Below are positions 34,261-41,874 of a DNA stretch of 59,893 nt, in pieces. The first letter of the stretch is position 1, and the number at the start of each line of letters is the position of its first letter. The translations under genes and the position numbers were made by a program. A model generated the notes under the pieces. It had not been told where the DNA came from. It made no database searches and saw only the letters and a list, made by a program, of their open reading frames with translations. Origin of the DNA: Clostridia bacterium (GTDB taxonomy: Bacteria > Bacillota > Clostridia > UBA1212); NCBI GenBank assembly GCA_017625675.1, contig JAGAKK010000058.1:1-59893 (forward strand). The letters run 5' to 3'.

Positions 34261-34352
34261 TGGCGGAGATGCAGGGATTTGAACCCTGGCGCCGGCAAAA
34301 CCGACCTACCGGATTTCGAATCCGGACCCTTCAACCACTTGGGTACATCTCC
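34261..34352 (-). tRNA. tRNA-Ser (CGA)
   Basis: On the minus strand GGAGATG pairs with CATCTCC, the anticodon loop TTCGAAA gives CGA and the long variable arm identifies a class II serine tRNA. The T-loop is GTTCAAAT and the CCA end is encoded. A sigma-A promoter lies upstream (TTGCTT at 34403-34398, 17 bases, TATAAT at 34380-34375). Confidence 0.95.
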
Positions 34353-34586
34353 GTATCAATTTTTGACAGTCTTGATTATAACGCAAAAAAGGACATAAAG
34401 CAACAGGTTTTTTGCAGAAAAAGGGGCAAGGCGGGAGTGGGGGTAACGCTTGGGACGATTATGGAAAGGGCTGGTAGAGCAGGTCTTTTTTGCAAGAAAA
34501 GGATTGATTTGTCTGAGGAAAATAATGAGTTGTGGCGGAAATTGCAAAATTTTTGTTAAAAATAAGAAAAAATGGGTGATTTGGGG

Positions 34587-34616
34587 TTGACAATTTTGCG
34601 GCAATGTGTTTAAAGT
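34587..34616 (+). promoter_or_regulatory. Probable promoter of the second ECF operon
   Basis: TTGACA (34587-34592), an 18-base spacer and TAAAGT (34611-34616), 57 bases before the ATG at 34673. The 320-base gap 34353-34672 otherwise holds only the tRNA promoter and no gene. Confidence 0.55.
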
Positions 34617-34672
34617 CTAAGGGTTTGCTGAGGGTAAAACAGCAAAAGAAATTTGGTGAAAAGAGGGATAAA

Positions 34673-35236
34673 ATGTTAGCATTTTACTTGACTTTGGTGG
34701 ATGAACCGGAGGACAAGAGTTTAGTTGAGAAAATTTATTATGATTACAGAGATCACATGTTTGCGGCGGCAAATGGCATTTTGCAGAATGAGCAGGATGC
34801 GGAAGACGCTGTGCATGATGCCTTTGTAAAGATTGCGCAGAACATTAAGATGTTCAGAAAGTATGATGAGGACCATCTGAAGGCGTCTGTGCTTGCGATA
34901 ACGAGGCATAGGGCGCTGAATATGCTTAAGAAGGGAAGTAACGTTGAGATAGATAGTCTTGATGATGAGAAAAGTGAGGCGTTCAGGTCTGCTCATGATA
35001 CACAGGATATTGAGCAGGATTTTATCGACAAATTGAGATACGAGAGATTAAATAGGGCAATTGAAAATTTGGCTGAGGGAGACCGGGACTTAATAACTTT
35101 GTACTACGTACAGCGATTGCCCGGCAAGGATATTGCTAAAATGTTTGATATGAAGGATTGCACTGTCAGAAAGAAAGCTGAGAGGCTTCGCAAGAAGTTG
35201 TACGAGGCGTGTGGAGGTGATGAGTATGAGAAATGA
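34673..35236 (+). CDS. ECF RNA polymerase sigma factor
   Basis: A 187-residue sigma factor. Region 2 is at about 18-85 (IYYDYRDHMFAAANGILQ, NEQDAEDAVHDAFVKIAQNI) and region 4 at about 122-180 (IENLAEGDRDLITLYYVQRL, PGKDIAKMFDMKDCTVRKKAERLRKKL). The ATG at 34673 follows AAGAGGGA; the frame extends 23 codons upstream without support. It overlaps the downstream membrane protein gene by 11 bases. Confidence 0.92.
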   Translation: MLAFYLTLVDEPEDKSLVEKIYYDYRDHMFAAANGILQNEQDAEDAVHDAFVKIAQNIKMFRKYDEDHLKASVLAITRHRALNMLKKGSNVEIDSLDDEKSEAFRSAHDTQDIEQDFIDKLRYERLNRAIENLAEGDRDLITLYYVQRLPGKDIAKMFDMKDCTVRKKAERLRKKLYEACGGDEYEK

Positions 35237-35942
35237 CCTGAATAATGATATTGGAAAAGCTCTCTGCATGATTCTTGAAAAGAATTTCAATGAATATTGC
35301 AAAGAGATTGACGAGGCAGTGACAGCAGACCCTCATGTTTTCTCGGAAAAGTTCTGCAAAAAGATGGACAAGCTCATCAGACGCAGCAAAAGGCCTTGGT
35401 ACAGCATGGTGAGTACGCCCATGAAGAAGGTGGCGGTAATAATTATAGCGATTCTCGTGTTCAGCATGACCTCGGTAATGAGTATCCGTGCTGCAAGAGA
35501 GGCTGTTATCGGATTTTTTGTTCAGGTATACGAAACATTTTCTGTGGTGTTCTTCGGTGAGGACAATGCCAATGAGGAGGATGTGCCTGAGGGCAGAGCG
35601 ATAACGGAGCCAATGCCGGATTATGAGATAACGGCGTTGCCGGAAGGGTATAGGCTGGTGTATAGTTTTGAAGACGAGCAATCTGTGGAAAAAAGATATA
35701 TAAATGAACAAGGACAAACGATAAACTTTTTATATATTTCTAATGATAACAATTATATAGTCCTAGACACAGAAAATATTGGTTCGCAAATATGTACTAT
35801 TGGGGATTTCTCTTGTGAATATATTATAAAAGATGGTTTTGCTCATTTCATATGGGAAAGTGCTGGTTGTGTGTTTTCTCTCGACGCCATAGATTTTGAG
35901 ACAGCAAGAGCCCTCATAAGTTCAATTTTACTAAAAAAATAA
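35226..35942 (+). CDS. DUF4367-type membrane protein, probable anti-sigma partner
   Basis: A 238-residue protein with an N-terminal cytoplasmic segment (about 1-65), one transmembrane helix (about 67-88) and an extracellular domain resembling DUF4367 (YEITALPEGYRLVYSFEDEQ, NNYIVLDTENI, ARALISSILLKK). The start at 35226 follows GGAGGTGA at five bases; the overlap with the sigma gene implies coupling. Its N-terminal motif NEYCKEIDEAVT recurs in the orphan small protein at 38874-39017. Confidence 0.75.
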   Translation: MRNDLNNDIGKALCMILEKNFNEYCKEIDEAVTADPHVFSEKFCKKMDKLIRRSKRPWYSMVSTPMKKVAVIIIAILVFSMTSVMSIRAAREAVIGFFVQVYETFSVVFFGEDNANEEDVPEGRAITEPMPDYEITALPEGYRLVYSFEDEQSVEKRYINEQGQTINFLYISNDNNYIVLDTENIGSQICTIGDFSCEYIIKDGFAHFIWESAGCVFSLDAIDFETARALISSILLKK

Positions 35943-35958
35943 AAAATATTTAAAAAAG

Positions 35959-36000
35959 TTTGTCACAAAATGCGATCTCAGTTGTATATATAGTGAAGGG
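35959..36000 (+). promoter_or_regulatory. Putative ECF-sigma promoter
   Basis: TTTGTCACAAAAT (35959-35971) and GTTGTATATATAGTGAAGGG (35981-36000). The second element nearly matches the one upstream of the first ECF sigma gene (28974-28993). Confidence 0.5.
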
Positions 36001-36043
36001 TTTAATTTTCTCTTTAAAAATATACAATTTGGGAGGTGAAAAT

Positions 36044-36469
36044 ATGAGGATCAGAATTTTCAGTTTAATGTTGTGTGTATGTCTTTTGTTTACATCAATG
36101 ATTCCCGTAATGGCAAGTGCCGAGGAAGCTACTGTTCAACCGAGACTTACATACATACAGACAGCCACGGTAATGTTATCTCCTGTAGATGACGACACCT
36201 TAAATGTTTACTGTTCTATGGATGCAGATAATAGTACAGTCACTAATTGCTACATTAAATATACTGTGCAAAAGAAGGGCTTTTTAGGGCTCTCCTGGAG
36301 TGACAAGATAAGCGGGTCGCTCTCCACAGGCACTTATTATGCAACTGTCAGTAGAAATATCACAGGCTTCAGTTCAGGAACATACCGTCTTAAGGTGGAG
36401 CTTACTGCTAAAACAAGCAGTGGTCAGAGCGAGACTATTACCGTTTATAGTTCTGAACAGAAGCTGTAA
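36044..36469 (+). CDS. Small secreted beta-sheet protein of unknown function
   Basis: A 141-residue protein with a clear signal peptide (cleavage near SASAEE, about residue 26). The mature part of about 115 residues is rich in Thr/Ser and reads as an Ig-like or beta-sandwich fold (TNCYIKYTVQKKGFLGLSW, GTYYATVSRNITGFSSGTYR). The start follows GGGAGGTGA. It lies directly after the second ECF operon and under an ECF-like promoter, so it may be an envelope-stress effector. No family is recognised. Confidence 0.75.
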   Translation: MRIRIFSLMLCVCLLFTSMIPVMASAEEATVQPRLTYIQTATVMLSPVDDDTLNVYCSMDADNSTVTNCYIKYTVQKKGFLGLSWSDKISGSLSTGTYYATVSRNITGFSSGTYRLKVELTAKTSSGQSETITVYSSEQKL

Positions 36470-36725
36470 AGCGGTGTAGGCGGCTTGTGACGGACAAGTA
36501 TGCACAAAAGAAAGGTCGGAGGGCAGGGAGGTTTTGCCTGCTTTCCGATCTTAAAAGTACAAAAGATTTCATAAGTTCTGAAAAATTTTTGAAAAAAATT
36601 TACGAAAATGATGATTTTCGGGTGTTTTTTGCCAAAACAGTGGCACTTCGGTTCCGCAACGAATGGTATAGTATCTCTAACAGAACCGCTGAGGCGGGTC
36701 TGAATTTACCGGAGGTATTGTACAA

Positions 36726-37520
36726 ATGAGAAACAGTAAAGTGCTCGTTACGAGCGTGCTTGAGAAAAGTTTTGGATTTGCGGATATCCTTGAGGACAGA
36801 GGGTTTGATCCTTGTGTGTTTGAGGAAGGTAGCAGGAGTCTTGTGGAAGAGATTAATCGATTGAAGCCCGGGGCGGTGTTATTGCCGGTGTTCCTTGCCA
36901 TGCAGGATGCGGTGAGTATTATCAATATTGCGAAGCAGATGTGCGAAGGATGCGATGATACACTTTATTTTGTAATGGGTGGCGGCGAAGGCATGAAAAC
37001 CATTAATTATATCGTGAATAATGGCGCGGACTATTATTTCCACATTACCACCAGCACTGTTGCGGTGGTGGAGAAGATGCTCAGTTTTTTTGATGAGGAC
37101 TACGAGCAGACGATTGAACTTTTTACAGAAAAAAGAGAAGCTCGTTCGGATAGGGATATGGTCACACGTGAGCTGTTGAGAGAAACGGGAGTTTTGCCTC
37201 ATTTAAAAGGTTTTCTGTACCTTAGTGATGCGGCTGTTATGGGGATTGATTTTCAGCAATGGCCTATACCGCTTACCAGGACAGTATATCCTGCTCTTGC
37301 CGAGAAATTCGATACTACGCAGTTGAGAGTGGAGCGAGCTATGCGAAATGCCATATTGGTTGCGTGGGCGAATTTTGACAAGGAAAAGGATAAGAAAAAT
37401 CCTATTTTCTCGAAGTGTCACGAAAGACCGTCGAACAGGGAGTTTTTGGGGCTTGTGAATTATGAACTAAAGAAAAGATTAGCTGATAATTCAGAATACA
37501 ATGGCGAAGGTGTCGGTTGA
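36726..37520 (+). CDS. Second Spo0A-like regulator, receiver heavily degenerate
   Basis: A 264-residue protein. Residues 146-251 align with the Spo0A DNA-binding domain: LLRETGVLPHLKGFLYLSDA, TRTVYPALAEKFDTTQL, RVERAMRNAILVAW (recognition helix) and ERPSNREFLGLVNYEL. The N-terminal 130 residues keep a receiver-like length, but the acceptor strand reads GAVLLPVFLAMQD, so the aspartate is gone (Pro54/Val55). It is more divergent than the copy at 6726. RBS GGAGG lies about 12 bases upstream. A SARP-type regulator follows 70 bases downstream. Confidence 0.78.
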   Translation: MRNSKVLVTSVLEKSFGFADILEDRGFDPCVFEEGSRSLVEEINRLKPGAVLLPVFLAMQDAVSIINIAKQMCEGCDDTLYFVMGGGEGMKTINYIVNNGADYYFHITTSTVAVVEKMLSFFDEDYEQTIELFTEKREARSDRDMVTRELLRETGVLPHLKGFLYLSDAAVMGIDFQQWPIPLTRTVYPALAEKFDTTQLRVERAMRNAILVAWANFDKEKDKKNPIFSKCHERPSNREFLGLVNYELKKRLADNSEYNGEGVG

Positions 37521-37590
37521 AATTTTGAATTATTCCAGGCTTTAAATATATATTGTATTTTAATTCTATTATGTAAGGTTGGGTTGCTGT

Positions 37591-38460
37591 TTGAAGAAAT
37601 TTACCATTTTAATAGTACACAGAGTAAAGTCCCGGGCTGAAGAGTTAGCCGGGCTGTTTATGGAGAATCCCTATGTTGAGGGTTGTGTAACATGTGAGAA
37701 GGTTGAAGATGCTGTAGTTTGTATGGGCAAGTGTCATGCAGATCTGATTTTGTTGGATGCGGAATTGCCCTGCTCTAATTACAAGAAGCTGATTGAGAAG
37801 CTGCGGAAGGTGAATATAAAGGCTATATTCGCTTTGACCTGTGACAATGGACTTGATTCGTTGGAAGTTGTGGGAGGTCGTCCTCTTGCAGAGATTAAGT
37901 GCGCCTGCGATTTGTCCTTTGACAGACTCAGTACGTTGCAGGATATTCACGAGTGCGTTCTTGAAGCGTGTATTATTGGCGAGAAGAAATTCGGTGCCAC
38001 GGTTATAATCCGGACCTTTGGGAGTTTCGCGGTTATGCATGAAGATAAAGCGATTCATTTTTCAAATTCGAAGGCGAAAGAGCTTTTAGCATTGTGCATA
38101 GACCGCATGGGTTCTGAAATTTCTATGGAAGAAGTGATAGATGTTTTATGGCCTGACAGACCGTATGATGATAACGTGAAAAGACTTTACAGGAAGGCTA
38201 TCTCTAATCTGAGGACAAGCCTTAATGAGACTGTAGGGGAGACCTTGTTCAAGACTTCAAGAGGTTTTTGTAGCCTGGACGTGTCGAAGATAAGCTGTGA
38301 CTATTTTATGTTTATGAAAGAGTATAGAAGAGAAAAGGTGGATGCATCAGTGATGGACTATTATCTGCCGGAGTATGCGTGGTCAGAGTTTACTATTGCC
38401 AAATTGTTCTTTGATAGTATGAAACGAAAGGAAAGGAAAAATCTTGGTGACAACGAGTGA
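37591..38460 (+). CDS. Receiver plus SARP/OmpR-type winged-helix regulator
   Basis: A 289-residue regulator. The N-terminal receiver (about 3-125) retains Asp in DLILLDAELPC, but the switch lysine region (CACDLSFD) is atypical. The C-terminal part has a winged helix (IRTFGSFAVMHEDKAIHFSN, KAKELLALCIDRMG, EVIDVLW...LYRKAISNLRTSL) typical of SARP/Trans_reg_C proteins, followed by a truncated BTAD-like tail. A TTG at 37591 is taken as start: AAGG at 37575-37578 abuts the upstream TTG at 37579 and cannot serve it. It probably works with the Spo0A-like gene just upstream. Confidence 0.75.
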   Translation: MKKFTILIVHRVKSRAEELAGLFMENPYVEGCVTCEKVEDAVVCMGKCHADLILLDAELPCSNYKKLIEKLRKVNIKAIFALTCDNGLDSLEVVGGRPLAEIKCACDLSFDRLSTLQDIHECVLEACIIGEKKFGATVIIRTFGSFAVMHEDKAIHFSNSKAKELLALCIDRMGSEISMEEVIDVLWPDRPYDDNVKRLYRKAISNLRTSLNETVGETLFKTSRGFCSLDVSKISCDYFMFMKEYRREKVDASVMDYYLPEYAWSEFTIAKLFFDSMKRKERKNLGDNE

Positions 38461-38597
38461 GTTGTCAGGTAATTGAATATTGTTTTATTCTTTTCTGTAT
38501 GCGAGAATTTGAGTGAATTTTTCTAAAACAGCGCGGATATTTTGCACCTCAGACGAAGTGGTAGGAAATACCAAATTCATCTCGTTAAGAATTATGC

Positions 38598-38640
38598 AAG
38601 AGCCTCCGTCGATATCTTCGGAGGCTCTTTGTGTTTTTTA
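38598..38640 (+). terminator. Intrinsic terminator after the SARP-like gene
   Basis: AAGAGCCTCCG (38598-38608) pairs with CGGAGGCTCTT (38619-38629), followed by a T-rich stretch. Confidence 0.85.
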
Positions 38641-38683
38641 CTGTTTACATTGTGAATAAAAATTTTTTCATTATAAATATAAA

Positions 38684-38716
38684 TAAAAAACGACAGGCGA
38701 CATCGCCTATCGTTTT
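38684..38716 (-). terminator. Terminator of tRNA-Leu
   Basis: On the minus strand AAAACGA-t-AGGCG pairs with CGCCT-g-TCGTTTT and continues into a T-run. It ends 2 bases from the tRNA. Confidence 0.85.
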
Positions 38717-38717
38717 C

Positions 38718-38804
38718 TGGTGCCGCTGGCGGGACTTGAACCCGCACCCCGTTGCCGGGAATGGATTTTGAGTCCACCTCGTCTGCCAATTCCAACACAG
38801 CGGC
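38718..38804 (-). tRNA. tRNA-Leu (CAA)
   Basis: On the minus strand GCCGCTG is the acceptor arm, the anticodon loop CTCAAAA gives CAA, the variable arm is long (class II) and the 3' end is encoded ACCA. The D-arm carries TTGGCAGAC, typical of leucine tRNAs. Confidence 0.95.
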
Positions 38805-38873
38805 ATGCGAGTGTTATTATAATAAATTTATTTGCAGATTGCAAGCGTTTTTTTATCAAATATGAGGTGAAAT

Positions 38874-39017
38874 ATGAAAAAAAGTGAATTTGATTTATTG
38901 CTGGTGAAAGTGCTATCGGATGTGTATGAAAAGTATTGCAAAGAGCTTGACGAGAAAGTGGCCGATAGAAAAAAAGTTCAGGGGAAAGAAAAGAAGAGCC
39001 CGAAAGGAAAAAAATAA
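38874..39017 (+). CDS. Short basic orphan protein related to an anti-sigma N-terminus
   Basis: A 47-residue frame starting at 38874 behind GAGGTGA, ending TAA at 39015-39017. It reads MKKSEFDLLLVKVLSDVYEK followed by YCKELDEKVADRKK and a Lys-rich tail. The YCKE(L/I)DE motif matches the N-terminus of the DUF4367-type protein at 35226. It has no transmembrane part, so it may be an orphan sigma-binding fragment or a degraded copy. Confidence 0.5.
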   Translation: MKKSEFDLLLVKVLSDVYEKYCKELDEKVADRKKVQGKEKKSPKGKK

Positions 39018-39043
39018 CAGCGGAAGAATGGTTTAAATAGCCG

Positions 39044-39072
39044 TTGCAATACAAAAACAAATGTGTTACAAT
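39044..39072 (+). promoter_or_regulatory. Promoter of the 2-oxoacid:ferredoxin oxidoreductase operon
   Basis: TTGCAA (39044-39049), exactly 17 bases, TACAAT (39067-39072), about 80 bases before the first gene. Confidence 0.7.
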
Positions 39073-39150
39073 TAACATGTATTCTGTGCTTTATGGATTT
39101 AGTGTCATAAAGTGTGGCATTATCGCTTAATCATGAAAGGATGGAGAGAA

Positions 39151-39357
39151 GTGGCTAAGGTTACATTCAGAGAAGAGAGATGTAAGGGCTGCAAGCTTTG
39201 CGTTGACGCATGTCCTAAGAAAATTGTTGTAATAAAAGAAGATACGCTTAACCAGAACGGTTATCATCCGGCAGGTGTTTATGAGATGGATAAATGTATC
39301 GGTTGTGCTTTTTGCGCTACGATGTGTCCTGATTGCGTAATTACTGTTGAAAGGTAG
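39151..39357 (+). CDS. 2-oxoacid:ferredoxin oxidoreductase, 4Fe-4S (delta) subunit
   Basis: A 68-residue ferredoxin-like protein with two cluster motifs, CKGCKLCVDACP and CIGCAFCATMCP, carrying electrons to or from ferredoxin. A GTG at 39151 behind GGAG is preferred; an ATG at 39133 is possible. It is the first of four genes encoding a KorABCD/VorABCD-type complex that decarboxylates a 2-oxoacid to an acyl-CoA. Confidence 0.9.
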   Translation: MAKVTFREERCKGCKLCVDACPKKIVVIKEDTLNQNGYHPAGVYEMDKCIGCAFCATMCPDCVITVER

Positions 39358-39365
39358 GAACGGAT

Positions 39366-40433
39366 ATGGGAGAGAAATTGTTGATGAAGGGAAATGAAGT
39401 AATTGCGGAGGCGGCTTTGAGAGCAGGCTGCCGTCATTATTTCGGTTATCCTATTACACCTCAGACAGAGGTTGCACACTACATGGCGAAGAAAATGGAG
39501 CAGATCGGCGGTGTTTTTGTACAGGCTGAAAGCGAAGTTGCTGCTATAAATATGGTTTACGGCGCGGCAAGCGCAGGCGTGAGAGCGATGACTTCATCCT
39601 CCAGCCCCGGAATCAGCCTTAAGCAGGAGGGTATTTCCTATTCTGCAGGCGCTGAGCTTCCTATGGTTATTATTGATATTGTAAGATGCGGTCCCGGACT
39701 TGGCGGAATTCTTCCTGCTCAGTGCGACTATTTCCAGATGGTAAAGGGCGGCGGCCACGGTGATTACAATCTTACTGTTCTTGCTCCTTGCAGCGTACAG
39801 GAGATGTACGAGGTGGTTGTTGGGGCCTTTAATATTGCTGACCGTTACAGAACACCTGTTGTAGTAATGGGTGACGGATACCTGGGTCAGATGATGGAGG
39901 CTGTTGAGTTCAGAGATGAGGAGCCTATTGCAAAGATTGACAAGTCTTCCTGGGCTGCTTGCGGTCACAAGATGGAGCGTGAGCACAATACCATCACTTC
40001 TATTTATATTGAGGCAGACGTTCTTGAGGCGCATAATAATAAGCTTCAGGCAAAATACCGTGAGATTGAGAAGAATGAGACCCGCGTTGAGGAGTTCAAC
40101 TGCGAGGGCGCTGACGTTATCGTTACTGCTTACGGTACTGTTGCACGTATTGTGAAGAACGTTATCAAGGATGCTGAGAAAGAGGGCATCAAGGTTGGTC
40201 TTATAAGACCTATTACACTTTGGCCTTTCCCCTCTGAGTCCTATGCAAAATACGCTGACAAGGTTAAGGGCTTCCTGTGCGTAGAGATGAGTACAGGCCA
40301 GATGGTTGAGGATGTGCGCCTTGCCGTTAACGGCCGTAATACTGTTGATTTCTACGGAAGAACAGGCGGTAATGTTCCCAGTCAGAGCGCAATTCTTGAA
40401 GAAGTTCGCAAGATTGCGGCGAAGAAGAAATAA
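39366..40433 (+). CDS. 2-oxoacid:ferredoxin oxidoreductase, alpha subunit (VorB/KorA-like)
   Basis: A 355-residue subunit with GNEVIAEAALRAGCRHYFGYPITPQTEVAHY (the PYR-domain entry), SSSPGISLKQEGISYSAGAELP and a C-terminal transketolase-type domain (ITLWPFPSESYAKYADKVKG). It lies 8 bases after the delta subunit. The sequence is closest in style to branched-chain (VorB) enzymes, but the substrate cannot be settled by eye between 2-oxoglutarate and branched-chain 2-oxoacids. Confidence 0.92.
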   Translation: MGEKLLMKGNEVIAEAALRAGCRHYFGYPITPQTEVAHYMAKKMEQIGGVFVQAESEVAAINMVYGAASAGVRAMTSSSSPGISLKQEGISYSAGAELPMVIIDIVRCGPGLGGILPAQCDYFQMVKGGGHGDYNLTVLAPCSVQEMYEVVVGAFNIADRYRTPVVVMGDGYLGQMMEAVEFRDEEPIAKIDKSSWAACGHKMEREHNTITSIYIEADVLEAHNNKLQAKYREIEKNETRVEEFNCEGADVIVTAYGTVARIVKNVIKDAEKEGIKVGLIRPITLWPFPSESYAKYADKVKGFLCVEMSTGQMVEDVRLAVNGRNTVDFYGRTGGNVPSQSAILEEVRKIAAKKK

Positions 40434-40448
40434 GGAGGCGTATTTTAA

Positions 40449-41195
40449 ATGGCTATTGTATTTCAGAAACCCCACGGACTTACCGACAAGGCATTTCACT
40501 ATTGCCCCGGATGTACTCACGGAATTATCCACAGACTTGTTGCGGAGGTTCTTGACGAGCTTGGCATTGAGGGCGATACTGTAGGTGTTTCTCCGGTAGG
40601 TTGTACATATAATAACTACGAATATTTCAATTGCGATATGGTGCAGGCGGCTCACGGACGTGCTCCTGCTGTTGCTACAGGTCTTAAGAGATCACTTCCC
40701 GGAAAGACTGTTTTCACGTATCAGGGAGACGGTGACCTTGCGGCTATCGGTACTGCAGAGATCGTTCATGCGGCTACAAGAGGCGAGAAAATCACTACCG
40801 TTTTCGTAAATAATGCGATTTACGGTATGACATCAGGTCAGATGGCGCCGACCACTTTGGTTGGACAGACCACTACTACCACTCCTTTCGGAAGAAAGCC
40901 TGAGCTTCACGGATATCCCGTAAGAGTTTGCGAGCTTCTTTCTACCCTTGAGGGCGCAGTTTTCGTAGAGAGAGTTGCAGTAAATAACGTTCAGAATATC
41001 AAGAAGGCGAAGGCTGCCATTAAAAAGGCTTTCCAGGTGCAGCAGGCAGGCTTGGGATTCGGAATCGTTGAGATTCTTTCAATCTGTCCTACTAACTGGG
41101 GTATGAGCCCTGCGAAGTCCCTTGAGTGGCTTGAGCAGAATATGATGGAGCACTATCCTTTGGGCAATTTCAAAGGCAAGGATCTGGAGGTGTAA
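40449..41195 (+). CDS. 2-oxoacid:ferredoxin oxidoreductase, beta (TPP) subunit
   Basis: A 248-residue subunit binding thiamine diphosphate: HYCPGCTHGIIHRL near the start, GVSPVGC and the Mg-ThDP motif GDGDLAAIGTAEIVHA...VNNAIYGMTSGQ. The cysteines that hold the catalytic cluster in related enzymes are partly visible (CPGC, GC). It lies 15 bases after the alpha subunit with RBS AAGGAGG. Confidence 0.93.
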   Translation: MAIVFQKPHGLTDKAFHYCPGCTHGIIHRLVAEVLDELGIEGDTVGVSPVGCTYNNYEYFNCDMVQAAHGRAPAVATGLKRSLPGKTVFTYQGDGDLAAIGTAEIVHAATRGEKITTVFVNNAIYGMTSGQMAPTTLVGQTTTTTPFGRKPELHGYPVRVCELLSTLEGAVFVERVAVNNVQNIKKAKAAIKKAFQVQQAGLGFGIVEILSICPTNWGMSPAKSLEWLEQNMMEHYPLGNFKGKDLEV

Positions 41196-41198
41196 TAT

Positions 41199-41726
41199 AT
41201 GCAACAGGTTATTTTAGCAGGTTTTGGCGGACAGGGTATCTTGTCCATGGGTAAATTTATTGCATATTCCGGTCTTGAAGAAGGAAAGAACGTTTCATGG
41301 CTTCCTTCCTACGGTCCTGAGATGCGTGGCGGTACAGCGAATTGTAACGTTATCGTGGCAGAGGAAGAGGTTGGCTCTCCTATTATCAGCAAGGCATCAG
41401 CTCTTATCGTTATGAACCAGCCTTCTCTTGAGAAGTTTGAGGACTACGTTGAAGAGGGCGGCGTTATCATCCTTGACAGCAGTCTTGTTCCGGTAATGCC
41501 TAAGCGCAAGGACGTTAAGGTTTTTGCAATTCCTGCCACCACAAAGGCTTATGAGTTTGGCAATGCTACCTTTGCAGGAATCATTCTTCTCGGAAAGCTC
41601 ATTGAGGAGACTAAGATTGTTGCTCCTGAGAACTTTGAAAAAGCGCTTTACAAGATTCTTCCTCCGAAGAAGCACGGACTTATCCCTGCTGAGATGGAAG
41701 CGTTGAAGTTCGGCGCAGAGTTTTAA
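41199..41726 (+). CDS. 2-oxoacid:ferredoxin oxidoreductase, gamma subunit
   Basis: A 175-residue subunit with GFGGQGILSMGKFIAYSGLE, the PSYGPEMRGGTANCNV motif and an ending around PPKKHGLIPAEMEA. It completes the four-gene complex and lies 3 bases after the beta subunit, followed by a terminator. Confidence 0.93.
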   Translation: MQQVILAGFGGQGILSMGKFIAYSGLEEGKNVSWLPSYGPEMRGGTANCNVIVAEEEVGSPIISKASALIVMNQPSLEKFEDYVEEGGVIILDSSLVPVMPKRKDVKVFAIPATTKAYEFGNATFAGIILLGKLIEETKIVAPENFEKALYKILPPKKHGLIPAEMEALKFGAEF

Positions 41727-41760
41727 TTGAAATTTTTAAATAATTTACGCACTATTTGAC

Positions 41761-41796
41761 AAAGCACCTGATTTTTATATTGGGTGCTTTTCTGTT
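41761..41796 (+). terminator. Terminator of the oxidoreductase operon
   Basis: AAAGCACC (41761-41768) pairs with GGTGCTTT (41783-41790), followed by TCTGTTTTG. Confidence 0.8.
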
Positions 41797-41805
41797 TTGT
41801 TCTTG

Positions 41806-41834
41806 TTGCAATTTGAGAAGAAAACTGATAAAAT
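41806..41834 (+). promoter_or_regulatory. Promoter of thyA
   Basis: TTGCAA (41806-41811), 17 bases, TAAAAT (41829-41834), 40 bases upstream of the ATG. Confidence 0.7.
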
Positions 41835-41874
41835 TGTAGTATCGGTTAAAAATGAAACAACGGAGGGAATAATT

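Noticed and set aside
34260..34559. 99-residue protein on the plus strand
   Set aside because: It is a reading through the complement of tRNA-Ser and its promoter.
36640..36658. Sigma-54 promoter (TGGCAC...GC)
   Set aside because: The GG to GC distance is 12 bases instead of 10 and no activator is present.
36487..36729. 80-residue frame before the second Spo0A-like gene
   Set aside because: GTG start without ribosome binding site, low-complexity content, and the end overlaps the Spo0A-like start. More likely leader sequence with a repeated 19-mer.
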